Shown here: one piece after another, positions 24,566 through 36,011 of the stretch
How the letters are laid out: every line of letters begins with the position of its first letter
Numbering within the stretch: position 1 is the stretch's first letter
Assembly: GCA_905221605.1 (NCBI GenBank)
Contig: CAJNDS010002002.1
Coordinates: 126,001 to 190,000, forward strand
Source: Symbiodinium natans
Lineage: Eukaryota; Sar; Dinophyceae; Suessiales; Symbiodiniaceae
Reading direction: 5' to 3'
Length of the DNA stretch: 64,000 nt
The notes under the pieces: generated by a model
Databases searched by the model: none
Seen by the model: only the letters and a program-made list of their open reading frames with translations
What the model was told of the DNA's origin: nothing
Program-made: the position numbers and the translations under genes

Positions 24566-26172
24566 ATGGACACTGTGCCTGCAGCCTGAGTTCCACAGGG
24601 CTTTCTGGTGCAAGGTCACCAAGGTGCCCGTGAGAGAAGAGAACGTGGAAGGTCTTTGCCAGCGCGACCAGTTTCAGTTCCACGCGGAGTAGATCCAAGG
24701 CAGTGGACAGCCACGACTGGAGCAGGCCATCAGCCACCAGTCGGGCTGTGCCTTCGTTTGGACCTCAGTTCTACCAGTGGGAACACCCCCTCAGACGGCA
24801 CCACAAGAACCCCTTCAAGTTCCAAACATGCAGTTGCCCGTTGCACCTGGAGTAAGCTCAACAGATGGAGTTCACGAGAGCAATGCTGCAAGCGCAGGAC
24901 GAGCAGATCCGACAGCAGGCAGCTCAACTTCAACAGATGAGTGCCATGCTCACGCAAGCATTGCAGCTTGCAAGTGCGAATGCTGCCAATGCGCATATTA
25001 TTGCAGCAGCTGCAGCTTCATCGTCGACGAGTCCGGGAGGAGACCCCTCAGCAGCACCTGCGAATGCATCGACTCCTGTGGATATGGAATCTACTATGGT
25101 GTACGAAACAAGAGAGCAGAGGGTTACATTCCACAGTTGCCTCAGCTGAACTATGCGTCCATGACGAGCAGACATGCTGAAATCCAAGTTTGGACAGCCT
25201 GCAGAGACGAACTTACGAGTTGGCTTTGTTTGCTGGACGACCGCTGCGCTACGGAATTGCAAGAAGCGATCAGTAGCAATGTGGAAGTCTTGCAAGTGAG
25301 GCTTGAAGCCGGGAAAGCAGCCCGGTCAACCAAACTTTAGTTTTCAGTCCATGAGCAAGTTCCAACATGGGCAAGATTTGGTGCATCTCATCGAGGTGAA
25401 ACAAATGGGAGCAAGTGCCGGATACGAACTCTGGCGCTCGCTGCTCCGCGAACAGGCGTTAGGCCTGGTGCCACCAAAGCATCTCAAGCGACCACTTGAT
25501 GTCGCCAGGTGGTACACCACCGAGCTTCTCAAGTTCGAGGCGCAGGTGAAGCATCGCTTCCCGGAGTTGCTCATCGGAGAACAAGAGGAAGTCCTGTGCC
25601 TGATGAAGCACTTGGATTCTGAGACCAAGAGATATCTGCTCCTCCATCACTCAACAAAGAGCATGGGTGAGCTGATGACTGGTTTGCAGTTTTACGACGA
25701 GCAGCTTCGTGTGATGGACTTCTAGAGAGAAGGAGCATCCGGGTATGCGAATGCCTTCAAGGGTGGCAGAGGCGGAAAGGGCGACAGAGACAAGAGCAAC
25801 AAAGGCCCCAAGGGCAACAAAGGCAACAAAGGCGAGAAAGGAGAAAAGGGACAGAAGGGTGGCAAAGCGAAAGGAAAGGACAAGAAAGGTGACCAAGGCG
25901 GAAAAGGAGACAGAGCTCGGAGCAAGAGCAGAGAAGCGAAGAAGACAGATGTCTGCCGGAACTGCGGGAAGACTGGACACTGGGCACGCGACTGCTGGGC
26001 ACCTCCGAAGGACAAAGCCACAGCGGCGACGAGCCAGGCCGTTACGACGCAGCCAGAGGCACCATCATCTTCATCGTCTACTTCGGCGAAAGCAGCAGCG
26101 CAGCCCACAACCAAGGGTAGTGGAAAAGCACAGTCATCAATCAAGACGTTTCTGGAGGGATATCACTTTGGT
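24566..26172 (+). pseudogene. Copia-B Gag, broken
   Basis: Clearly Gag by alignment to 2452-4170, but with an early deletion after ATGGACACTG, several 1-3 nt indels, a TAG at the site of LWFLLRQ (about 25337), loss of the NNELSVRSRVEGQ segment, and a TAG at DFQ (about 25723). The basic G/K-rich tract and the zinc knuckle (about 25953-25995) remain. It cannot make Gag. Confidence 0.85.
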
Positions 26173-28054
26173 ATGATGCTCACGAACCAAGTGGTTAGTT
26201 TTCCTTCAGATGATCGCATTTACTGGCTGATTGACTCTGGTAGTTCGTTCCACATCATCACGAGAGAGACGCTTGAGAGCGACCACGTGAAAATCCTGAG
26301 TTGGTTGGAAGGACGCCCGAAGTCATATGCGGAGACTGCGACTGGAGATTCCGTTGAAATTGGCGGATCAACACATGTTTTAGTGGAAGTTTGCTTTGAA
26401 ACCACCACCCCAGCATCATCGAAGAGCAGTTCTGAGCATGAGGGTGACGCTGTGTACATGTGTAGGGCTAGGTTTGAAGCCGTCATTTCCGATCAGATCA
26501 AGCACAATTTGCTGAACATCAACTTGCTTTGTCAGAATGGAGGTTGGGAGCCAGCGATGTGCGACCAGCAGGGCGTAATTACCGTCCGAAAGCACGGCGT
26601 AACGCTGAGACCAACCATGTTTGCTTCAGTTAGTTGGCTTGCGTCAGTTCGGAATGACCATCCTTTAGCGCTGAAACCGCAGGATTTGATCGCCAAAACG
26701 GAACAGTTTCGTCGAAGTCGGTCTCGCAAGTCGTCTTCGAGTCGTGATTTTCATCGTTCGACTTCGAATCGAGGTCATCGCAGCTCTGCGAGAGTGTGTG
26801 TTGAGCCCGAAAACCCCGAATTGCTGGATGTTTCATGTCTTGATGAGGTAGTTGATTGCGAGTTTCAGACGAGCCACGAACATGTTGACCTGGACCAAGG
26901 CGAAGCTAAGGACAGACTAAGGACAGTCGGTGACGTTTCCGGCTCTGCGAGGGATCAACTTCAATTTTTCAGTCATGTGGATACGCCAGCTGTTCGTGAG
27001 CTTGATAGGGATGAGTGCTTGATTTTTAGTGAAGACAACAGCGTTATCTCACACAAGCAACAGGACAACAGCACCATACCAGCAGTCGAGTGGCTTGTAT
27101 TTGAAAAGGACAGCAGCGTTATCTCACACAAGCAACAGGACAACAGCACCATACCAGCAGTCGAGCGGCTTGTATTTAAAAATGACAGCAGCGTTATCTC
27201 ACACAAGCAACAGGACAACAGCACCACACCAGCAGTTGAACGTATTGTGCATGAGCATGGTAGGGAAACAGTTGCCTGTCGTGCTTGCTTGGAGGATTTC
27301 CCTGATGAGGTTGAGACTGGCAGCTTGGATTGCTCAAAGAGGCGAAGTTTTCCTAGAGCAGGACAGATAGGAGACCGCCGCTATGGATCCGAGTGCCACG
27401 ATGCAACAGAGCATTCAACAGTTGGAAGGCATGCGCCAGGGGGCGAGACGCAGGAGACTGATATTGTTGGAAGCCCACGCTGCGCAGCACGGCATAGAGC
27501 TGCCACAGACGCTCCGAGAGGAGCTCCAGGCGACGTATGCCGAGGCGGAGTCCACTGGAGGGGACGAGATGGATCTGGACCTGGATTCGGCAAGGCTAGA
27601 CCCTTCGACCTCATCTCCTTCGGTAGAGTACATCATGGAAGAGACGGAAGCGGCGGAAGCACCGTCGTCCCACACCGGGGTGAGGGAATTCCAAGCGGAT
27701 CCTTCGATGTCAGAGGCTCCAGCCAAGAGACCCGCTATGGTGCAGATGAAGCCGACGCCGAAGATCAAATCCAAGGAGAAAACCATGGCCGTGAGACCGG
27801 TGCGGAATTTGCTGCCGGACCATGTGGATCAATCGACCATGGGAGTCGATCCTCGGGAGCCCTCCGGCCCCACGCCGGCATCGTCAGCGCCAGCACGGAG
27901 AGGAAAACGGCGCTGGGCGTCGGCAGGCTGGACGACGTGGGTTGCTCGTCGGTTCGGAGGAGCTTGGACGGCACAAGCTTCGGGAGCCAGCGACTCACCG
28001 GATACGCCGGTGACGCTGTTTTGTCTCCTGTGCCAGAAGTATGTCACCGAAGCC
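26173..28054 (+). pseudogene. Copia-B protease, repeats and first part of the overprinted region
   Basis: The frame is open from MMLTNQ through the protease motif IDSGSS, the serine-rich stretch, three 25-residue repeats (about 27036-27240) and the first part of the G/R/H-rich pol region. The overprinted ORF starts at 27383 (MDPSATMQQ) and keeps its CLLCQKYV Cys pair at its end. Both frames run into an inverted block at 28055, so neither product is complete. The copy differs from copia-1 and copia-C at many sites in both frames. Confidence 0.8.
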
Positions 28055-28922
28055 CCTTGGCGACCGCCCTCGCAGCCTGTATGTTCTCCGATCTTGCTCG
28101 GCGCCGGTCCTCGTATGCTTGGCCTGTGAGGATCCCTGTCTCGAGCTCCATGCGAAGGCTCATTGGGCTGAATGGCCTTCCTCCCGGTGCCACTGTTCCC
28201 GATGCTCCTGTTTCCATTGCCTCTGCCACCCTCATCACATTGCCGGACAGGTCGCTGGTGGCTTTCGGAGGTGTCAAGCTGACCGGCAGTTGGGCATGGT
28301 CCTTCGCCTGCATCCGCAGGAAGCTCTCCCTCAAAGGTCCGAGGGCTTGTAGCCCTTCTGAGGTGTGGCCTGGTGTGCTCAGATGCAGCTGCAGATACGG
28401 ACCACGAAAGCCCAGGTTGGAAAGTGATTCCCGCCAGGGAGGTGTCACTCGGAGAGCGCTCTTTGCATGCCTGGGCTCGGGGCCCCGGCGGTGCTCCGTG
28501 TACACTGCCGTCGGGCCGACCGGTTCTCCCGGCGGCTGCGTCGTGGAGATAGGGGGGTCCTTCGGATGTGCTGGGGTCGTTGGAGCTGGAACCCCTGTGG
28601 TTGGCCTCCATTCTCCCCAATCCTCGTCGGACTCGTCCACCTCCACCACCATTGTCGATGGTCCTAGCCCTGAGCTCGCCGGTGCTGCCGCGGTTGTTTC
28701 CTTCGGGTTCGGCTGAGGGAACTCGCCCGAACCGCCGGTCGGTCCCAGCGCAACCAATGACCGAGCCTTGCCTTCCGTTGCTCCAAGTACCAGCTGCTCT
28801 GGCTCCGCAAGAGCTTGCTCCCATGTGGCCCAATCCACCGGGTTCTGCGTCACGTGGAGGCCCTCCTTGGAGATGGTCTGCGTGAAGCCCTGCATGTTGG
28901 CTTCGTGTGGCTCGCTCATCAA
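28055..28922 (-). other. 868-bp internal inversion in copia-B
   Basis: The plus strand passes from ...GTCACCGAAGCCC into CTTGGCGACCGCC, which is the reverse complement of the distal end of this block in copia-C. It returns to normal orientation at ATCCAAGATTGGCG. The minus-strand frame at 28044-29024 is therefore the middle of the overprinted ORF, not a separate gene. Few bases appear to have been lost at the joints. Confidence 0.85.
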
Positions 28923-31900
28923 ATCCAAGATTGGCGCTCCCGATCCCTCCGCCACCTCCGGTTCCACGACCCGAGCGCACTCCCGAGACACCAATTCCGT
29001 GGAGTGGCGCACCCTCTCCTGCATTCATGGAACTCATCAGGCGCCGCCGAGATCGCCAAGAGCGCGATCGTTCTCGCTCCCCGTCTCCCTGAAAGGGAGT
29101 ACTGAGAAGCCCAACCCAATCCTTGCAGCTTTGTCCCAAGATGAAAGAAAAGAGCCCGATACGCGACAGCCACAACAACAGTTTGAGTTAGTCACTGAAG
29201 AAGGAATTATTGGGGACAATGTGCGTAGTAAACACGCTGAGCTGCTGCCAGCGGACTAGAGGGACCACTCCAGCACGAAAGCGTAGCGACCTGAACCCGA
29301 GAGAGTTTCAGCTTGACCAGTGCTTCTTTCGCAAGCTTGCATTCATCGTACTGGTTCATACCATGAGCTTTGCAATTGCAGTTTGCTTTAGAGAGAGCGC
29401 AGCAACAACAGCAGAACATTTGCATCCCTGGGTCAGGCACTTTGGTGTGAAACAACCGCATTTCATGTCTGATGCAGAGGGACTCACGAAGAACATCGCA
29501 GCGAGACTCGCTGATCTTTGTGAGGGTACTGAGGACAGCTTTGCACCCGAAAGGCATGCACCAGCAGCAGAACGAGCCATTAGGACCCTAAAAGGAATCG
29601 TAGCAACACATGAGCTTGAGTTGCGGGAACATGGCGTTGTTTTGGATGCTGAGTGTGCGGATGTTTTCGAACTTTTGTTTCAATACGCAGCACACACGCG
29701 CAACAGGTTTTCAGTTTCTGTAGGGTCGACCATGACACCCATGCAGAAGATCCGCGGAGATCGCGTGCGACCGCAAGTCACGTATCCGTTCGGTGCGGTA
29801 GCATACGCTAAGATAACGCGGGCTAGAAGACCTGACGCGGATGCCAAGTATGCTCGAGGGATCTACTTGGGACCAGTGCTTGGGAGCACAGGTCATGCCA
29901 TGGAAATCCGCTTGGATAGTGGGGAGACGAAACGGGTGATCGCGCCCGGACTCAAATTGCTCTACCCGTTGCGTTTCGACGAAAATCTTCTGCCCGGTGC
30001 AAAGGCCCTAGATGGCTTCGTGCCCCCGCCTGAAGCACCGAAGACCAAAGAGCTGTTTCTCCCATATGTTCCAGGTGGAGGTCCTCCCATAGACTGGGTG
30101 AGACAACATGGTGTTACACCCAAGTGCCCCGGATGCCAGGAAGGCGTCAGCTCGAGCAGGCATTCCCAAAAGTGTGTGAAGAGATACCAAAAATGGTTGC
30201 GTGATTCCATCGATGATGCTCTGGAGGCATTAGATGAAGGACCGAAGGTCGACCGAAGACCTGAGGAACTAATTGGAGAAGACCCATACGATGATGACGA
30301 GCAAATGAAGCCGAACAAGCGAACACGCTTTGGAGGAGAGGAGGTCCGAGCGTTTGATCCTGAGCAAGCAGGAGTCGGAGACTTGGAGATCCCGGAGATG
30401 TCAGTGCCGGATGCTGACTGGAATGTATCCGAATACCAGCCGTCCGAGGCTGAGGATGAGGATATGGGAGACGCTCTAGAGCATCCCCAGACGTTCCATG
30501 AGGGGGTCCCAGTCCGATACCTGGAGGAATTGCTCGAGAGCGCCCAATACACACCACAACCACTTTCTTGTTGTGACCACTACGACGTCGAAGCAGCATG
30601 TCACTTACTTGTTGGTCGGTCGAGCGTGGAGAAGTTCCCGTATGTTTGCTTGAACACAACAACACAACGACAGCACCACAAGCAACAGCAGTCGGTCGAG
30701 CGTGAAGCAGTTGAGTTGTTGAATCTCCAGGATCACCCGTGTGTATGTTCCTCAGTTAAAGAGAAAAGGGAAGATGAGTCCGCAGGGGCGTACATGAGAA
30801 TCCAAGACAGGACTCTGTGGGTGAATCGACCTCGAGCCAGCTACGACGACCTGGAAGGTTTCCAGCTGGACCCTGAAGAGACATGGCAAGGAATCAAGAA
30901 AGAAGTGAATGCGCTCGATAGTCTGAAAGTTGGTTATGCAAGATCAAAGAGCGAGATTGATGAATACCGCAAAGCCAACCCAAACTGTCGGACGGTCAAG
31001 TCCCGATGGGTCCTCACTCAGAAGGCCCCAGGACTAGTCCGAGCAAGGATAGTCGCTAAGGATTTTGCTCATGGCCGACCATCCGCACTCGATTTGGGGT
31101 TGAGTTCTAATACTGCGTCGGTGGAAGCCCTCAAGATCGTCCTTGCACGGGCGGCGAAGGGAAAGATGCGGGCTTACGGCCTCGACATATCCACCGCGTT
31201 TCTCTTTGCGCAGGTAGTGGAACCCACCATTATCGAGTTGCCAAGCACATTCGCACTCGAGAGCGGCGAAACCGCGTACTTGATACTAGAGAAAGCGCTC
31301 TACGGTTTGCGTTCCGCCAGCCTCAGCTGGCAGCGACATCTGAACAGGATCGTGTCTGCCCTAGGCTTACAAGCGAGTCCGCTTGAACCGACGCTTTTCA
31401 GCGGATGGGTCAACCTTGAATCCGGATGGGAGTATATCATCATGTTAGCGTACGTGGATGATTTGCTCATTGTGTCCTCTACCGAGAAAGGGTTCGAGTA
31501 CGTCCACGAAGCCCTGAGTTCAGTCTTGAAAGTCAAAGTGACAGGGAGGCTGATCGAAGATGGGCAGATGGAATTCCTCGGTCGTTTCATCCGTTGGGAT
31601 GGACGACAGATCATGCTTGGGGTGAAGCCTGAGTATGTGAAGTCGGTCTTTACATCCTTCGGATGGGACATATCCACCGTAAAAGCATCCTTGACGACAC
31701 CCGACATCAGGAGTATGTACGATGAGGAGAGTGTTGAAGAGCCTTCAAAGGAGCTGTCCAGTGAAGCAGCTTCACGGTTCCGAAGTTGCCTAGGGAAGAT
31801 AGGCTGGCTCTGTCAAACTCGCTCAGATATAACGTACTTTCACTCCATGTTGTCGCGCGGACAAAGCATGCCACGGCAAGTGCATGAAGATGCACTTCGC

Positions 31901-33247
31901 AAGTTCCTGCGATGGTTAGCAGCGTTTCCGCTGTTAGATCAAATCTTCCCGCTCGGAGATGGCAAGACCAATGAGGGGGAGAATGCCAGCCTGGTAGCCT
32001 ATTGCGACAGCAATTGGGGCAGCGAGATGAGCGTAGCCCGGAAGAGCACCAGTGGCGGAGTGATCTACATCGCAGTGGACGGTCTGTGGTACTGCATAAA
32101 GGGGTACAGCCGCCTGCAAAGCGTTGTCGCACTCAGCTCAGCAGAAGCAGAGTTGTTTGCCATCGCCGAGGCAGCGAAAGAGGTGGCAGGACTTGCGCAA
32201 TTGACGGCGCATATCTGGGGCACCCTCCAGAAACCCCACCGCGTGTACACTGACTCTGCCTCAGCTAGGCAAATTGCCAGCATGGAGGGGCTACTCAGGC
32301 GCATGCGGCATATAGACTTGAGGTTGTGCTTTATCCAAGACCGTGTCCATAGCGGCGAGTTAGCAGTAGAGGGAGTGGCCGGAACCGAGAATGTGAGCGA
32401 TCTTCTCACAAAGAATTTAAATCGCCTCCAAACAGCAAAGCATACAGCAACCCTCGGATTAGAAGATGTCACCAACATCGATTTCCGAGAGGTCCCAGCA
32501 GTCAGGTCTTGCTTGTTGCTGTCTGGAGTGCTAGATTCTGTACTCGGGCCAGACAACCTCGAATACGAAGCTTTCTGTCGGCTATGCGAACTCGAGACTG
32601 AATATTCAACTTTGCTGATCGAGTTTTGCACGAGTTCACGTTCGAATCTGTACCTGCAAGGAAGTGTGCACCAAGTATTTGTCCTGCCGATTACTCAAGG
32701 GGTTGACGGAACCTCGAATGACACCGTGGAGCGGGTCATGTCTGCAATGAATGTTGCGAGAGAATGGGGGATGAAGGTTGTTTTCTGGAGCAGCACTCCT
32801 TGTACCGGAGGTAGCCCGTACCAACGGCGACACGAAGATCGGCCGGGCTATCAGGACCATCTACAAGCTTTATTCACGGTGCATCGCAAGCTCTGGCGGA
32901 GCTTCTTAGTGATGGTGAACCACCCGCAAGTAGGGGTATGGGTCATAGAATGGCCGCAGAGGTGTGCCTACTGGGGATGGGCAAGTACCCGTTCGTTTGC
33001 AGGGCAACGAACCCATTACACTGGCGAAGTGCACGGCTGTGTTTCAGGCTTGGTAGGCAGAGATGGATTACCTATCCGAAAGATTTGGAAACTGATGTCG
33101 AACGATGAACAGTTTGTGCGAACAATGTCCGAAACGTTTGCATGTACCTGCAAGGGAGATCATTCACGAAACTTTGATCTCAAAGAAACGCAGCATTATC
33201 CGCCAGCTTTCGCGGACGTCGCCCTGGAAAGCTTGCGACTGCGGTAA
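28923..33247 (+). pseudogene. Copia-B integrase, RT, RNase H and C-terminal tail
   Basis: After the inversion pol resumes (TEKPNPILAAL). At 29241 a net loss of 47 bp removes the HHCC finger and shifts the frame (TAG at 29257). From there one frame is open to 33247: integrase core with Asp in FQLDQCF, MSDAEG and the APAAERAI glutamate; then, across a 176-bp segment absent from copia-1 (30593-30768), RT with DISTAFL and YVDDLLIVSS; RNase H with CDSNWGS, SSAEAELFA and TDSASARQ; and the tail with STPCTGGSPYQ and IEWPQRCAYW. This copy shows that integrase and RT were once in a single frame. Confidence 0.85.
30593..30768 (+). other. 176-bp segment present only in copia-B
   Basis: Keeps integrase and RT in one frame here. 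Its absence in copia-1 (joint at 16344) leaves a frameshift and a TGA three codons on. The segment starts GC and ends AG, the boundary type seen in some dinoflagellate introns, but it is open and in frame, so a simple deletion in copia-1 is at least as likely. Copia-C lacks a larger stretch covering this place. Confidence 0.6.
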
Positions 33248-33469
33248 TTCGCGCCCGCCCGCCCCTGGCTTGCCCGCCCACCCGCCCAGCCAGGTTACTT
33301 TGCGAGAGTTAGTCGACCTCCAGCGGTCTGCAGCAGTGCAGCGGTCTAGGACTGAGGAATGCGCCGGCATGCGCGCCCCGGCGAGGAGCTTAGTTGACTT
33401 TGCGTGGAGCTTAGTTGACGTGACCAACAGTGAAACTCTTGGTCATGAGGGGGAGTTGATATATGTGAC
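33248..33469 (+). other. Copia-B 3' non-coding region, polypurine tract and start of 3' LTR
   Basis: GC-rich stretch, then GTCATGAGGGGG and AGTTGATATATGTGAC. The LTR starts at 33454 and is interrupted after 16 bases by the first LINE-type unit. TGATATATGTGAC at 33457-33469 is the first copy of the target duplication. Confidence 0.85.
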
Positions 33470-33597
33470 TGGCTCAAGATCTCGGCTCAACCCCGGTGGG
33501 GTGCACAGGTAGCAGAGCGGTAGCTGTGTGAACCAGCCTCGAGTCCCCTAACTGTTTTGGGTACCAGGCCTGCTTTTTCACAGCCTTCATTTGAGCC

Positions 33598-34434
33598 ATG
33601 TCCAGAGCACCTGTGCAGTCGAGATCCTCACTGCCAGCAAGTGATGGGTTGGAGTCATCTCACCCAACTTGCTCTGCAGAGAGCCAGAAAGAAGGCACGG
33701 CCCGACTGGAGGGCGAAGCAGCCCGGCTTGGGGAACTCTTCCCTTATGCGAGTCCTCTTACAGCCGGCTGTGGAGTTTCTCCAGCCTTGGAAGACCAGGT
33801 AAGTTGCTCGAGCAGCCTGGCAAATCCAGAGCGAACTTGGGCCCATAGAGCCAATTGTGGTCCCAGCCAAGGCAGGACTTTCCACCAAGCACTCTGCTTT
33901 CGCTGGCATCACAAGGGCCGGAAAGAGTGGCTGCTCCTCTCCGAGGACAGCAGCGTGTATTTTGTTCGCACCAGCAAATCCGGCAAAACAGTCCGAGCCG
34001 GACCCTGTGGGCAATGGAGATGCATGGAAGACCCAGCAGAGCTCCACGGGGGAACGGGAGGCGACCCGCCCGTGCAGTGGCTTCGCCTTTTGAACTTTAA
34101 TTGCACTGGCTGTGGTAACATTCCAACCCATAACCTCAACTTCTTGCCCGGTCCTGGGAAAAGGCAACCAGCGATCTTGCATGGAGAGGATGGAAGACGC
34201 ATCGAGCTCTACTGTGCCCTTTGTCTAGAAAGCTTCCTAGCGTGCACGTGGAGCTGGCCGAGTTTCGACCAAGCAGTTAGGAGACCGGTGTTTCTGGACT
34301 ACGCTTCCCTTGCTAACTTGCGTCAGTTAGGTCACCAAGGTACGGAGCCCGTAGAACCTTGCTGGCGCCGCTGTCTTCTGCAGCCAGCGCACATGGCTGG
34401 ACCTTCCTTGAGGAAGGGTGTTCTCAGGATCTAG
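33598..34434 (+). pseudogene. Unit 1 ORF, Cys-pair protein, frameshifted near its end
   Basis: The ATG (GAGCCATG) opens a 278-residue frame. No known family is recognised. The middle carries FNCTGCGN and, after a spacer of about 32 residues, LYCALCLES: two CxxC pairs suggesting a zinc ribbon. Compared with unit 2, one T is missing near 34358 (CCTTG against CCTTTG). This swaps the last about 55 residues for an unrelated reading, so the true acidic C terminus (FEDLEDVPWEV in unit 2) is lost. No membrane segment or coiled coil is evident. A nucleic-acid-binding role is only a guess. Confidence 0.55.
33615..33634 (+). other. Bulged hairpin at the start of the shared core
   Basis: GCAGT-C-GAG-ATC-CTC-ACTGC: 5-bp stem, 1-nt bulge, GAG/CTC stem. 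Same architecture as the LINE hairpins. Unit 2 is truncated exactly at its 5' base (hairpin at 35978-35997). Confidence 0.7.
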
Positions 34435-35959
34435 ACTCCCCAGAAGAAGCAGGCAACAGTGATTGGCTGGTGTGTGGCTTTGAAGACTTGGAAGACGTCC
34501 CCTGGGAGGTCTGACCTAATCCGGCCCCAACCCACCCAAATTGCAGGAGCTATGCCCTGCCAGAATCAAGGGTGAGATGCTCACCCTCCGGAATCCCTTT
34601 GTCACGGGTGAAGCTTCTCCCCGTCCAATCAGCGACGGTCCTGTGAGTCCGTTCCCAAACTGCGAGTGCCATAGGGCACCACGGAGAGTCTTGCATAGAA
34701 TTGGATCATTTAATGATCGCATAAGGATGCAGGTTGTAAGAATGCAAGCAGAAGTGCTCAGTCCCGGCACGTACCCAGATCCATCCGTCGGAATATTTTC
34801 GCAGTTGTTCCGATGGACACCCTGCAGGACAGGCCGCCTCGATGCGGCTTTTGTTCAGCCTGACACCGGTTCGGCCCTTTGCTCGGTCTGTGCAGCAGAC
34901 CGCTGGACCGGGTTTTCGGGCTCAGGTGCTTGTGGGTCTTCCACAGGCCCAACACGGGGTTCTCGCAAACACAGCGCACGAAAGGATAACGTTAGAACCG
35001 CACCCTGAAGATCCTCACTGGTTGATGAGGGGAGGGAGGGCGCTGAGGTGTGGCAGGAACGGACGAGGATCCTAGTACGCCGACCGTATGAGGTTTAGGG
35101 CATTTCCCTGCATCAGTTTGGGGTTACCCGTGTTTGGCCTGTCGATGATCTCCTTTGAGATTCCTGCAGGGTGCTGTTGTTTCTCTCCGGGTGGTGCAAG
35201 CCCATCTTGGAGGAAGCCTAGCGGCAGGCGTTGTTGTTAGGGACCAATGCTTGGCTGACGGACAGCCAGAGGCACCAGATTGTGGAGGTTAAAGGCTGTG
35301 GCTCGGTGCCTGAAAGCCTGCCCAACTGAGCTGCCCAAATCAACCAAGCCCTCCCTGCGTGCAAGTGGTATGGGCTCCTTGGAGCCGCTGAGGTTGAACC
35401 AGTTAGTAAGAGCGAGAAAGCTGGTTCCCCTCCCTGGTGAGTAAGTGCGAGAAAGCCAGGTCAGCAAACGGGGCTAACAGGAGCTCAGTGCTGCTGCGGC
35501 ATGAGTTCCTGGGGCCTAGGTTAGTAAGGGCGAGAAAGCCTAGGCCTGTGCCGGAGGTTGGCGACTTTGCCAAGCCACTTGCGTTCAGTTTAGTACAGGC
35601 ATTGCCCATGTATCGGTTCCAGACCTTCTGCCTTTTCTGAGTGAGCCGGAAGTGGGTGAGTTTCTCCCCTGTACTGGCAGGGCTGATAGGGTAGGCAGTA
35701 CAGACCAGGCAGTTCAACCTGCAGAACATTTTGCCTAGGGCTTTGTACAGTGCCAAACCAGTGAGTAGCCGTAGGCCGCCGAGCTTCTCGCGGAACTGGT
35801 TAGGCCCTTTTTCTTCTCTCGGTGCTCCCTGCACATAGTACGGCCGTGTCAAGCAGGCCAAGGACACCTCGAGAGTCCCTTTTCCGTGCATAGTTAATAC
35901 CTACCGGAACTCCGGTTCCGAAGAGCCTAACCTGGCTAGCGACTCAGCCCGCTTTCGAG
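34435..35959 (+). other. Unit 1 3' non-coding region
   Basis: No convincing ORF. It contains a perfect hairpin GGGTGAG-ATG-CTCACCC (about 34570-34586), the three long-loop hairpins at 35396-35546, a GAG-TTT-CTC hairpin at 35654-35669, and the LINE-like tail. A patch near 35045-35120 differs from unit 2, which is longer there. Confidence 0.65.
35396..35546 (+). repeat. Three hairpins with one conserved 18-nt loop (unit 1)
   Basis: Stem-loops at 35396-35427 (GAACCAG/CTGGTTC), 35433-35460 (CCTGG/CCAGG) and 35513-35546 (GGCCTAGG/CCTAGGCC). The loops are TTAGTAAGAGCGAGAAAG, TGAGTAAGTGCGAGAAAG and TTAGTAAGGGCGAGAAAG. Loop sequence is conserved while stems differ but still pair, as expected for a structured RNA recognised by a protein. 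Confidence 0.75.
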
Positions 35960-36011
35960 TGATATATGTGACTGGCTGCAGTCGAGATCCTCACTGCCAG
36001 CAAGCGATGGG

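Larger units (their letters stand above)
33470..35959 (+). mobile_element. Non-autonomous LINE-type unit 1 in the copia-B 3' LTR
   Basis: About 2.5 kb flanked by TGATATATGTGAC (33457-33469 and 35960-35972). The first about 130 bases, beginning TGGCTCAAG, match the full-length LINE leader. The last about 60 match the LINE 3' end (GAAGAGCCTAA, TGGCTAGCGAC, CTTTCGAG). The middle is unrelated to LINE ORFs and has no RT or endonuclease. It carries one ORF of its own and, further on, three hairpins with a conserved loop. It is probably mobilised in trans by the LINE. Confidence 0.82.

Noticed and set aside
28044-29024. A separate minus-strand gene of 326 codons inside copia-B
   Set aside because: It is the overprinted ORF of copia in an inverted block, with noise at both ends.
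33500-33545. A tRNA-like sequence (GCAGAGCGGTAGCTGTGTGAACC) giving a SINE head
   Set aside because: It resembles a tRNA D-arm loosely, but no cloverleaf, anticodon arm or B box could be built; the sequence belongs to the shared LINE leader.
33470-35959. Units 1 and 2 as simple deletion derivatives of the LINE
   Set aside because: Only the two ends match; the middle, including its ORF and hairpins, has no counterpart in the full-length LINE.
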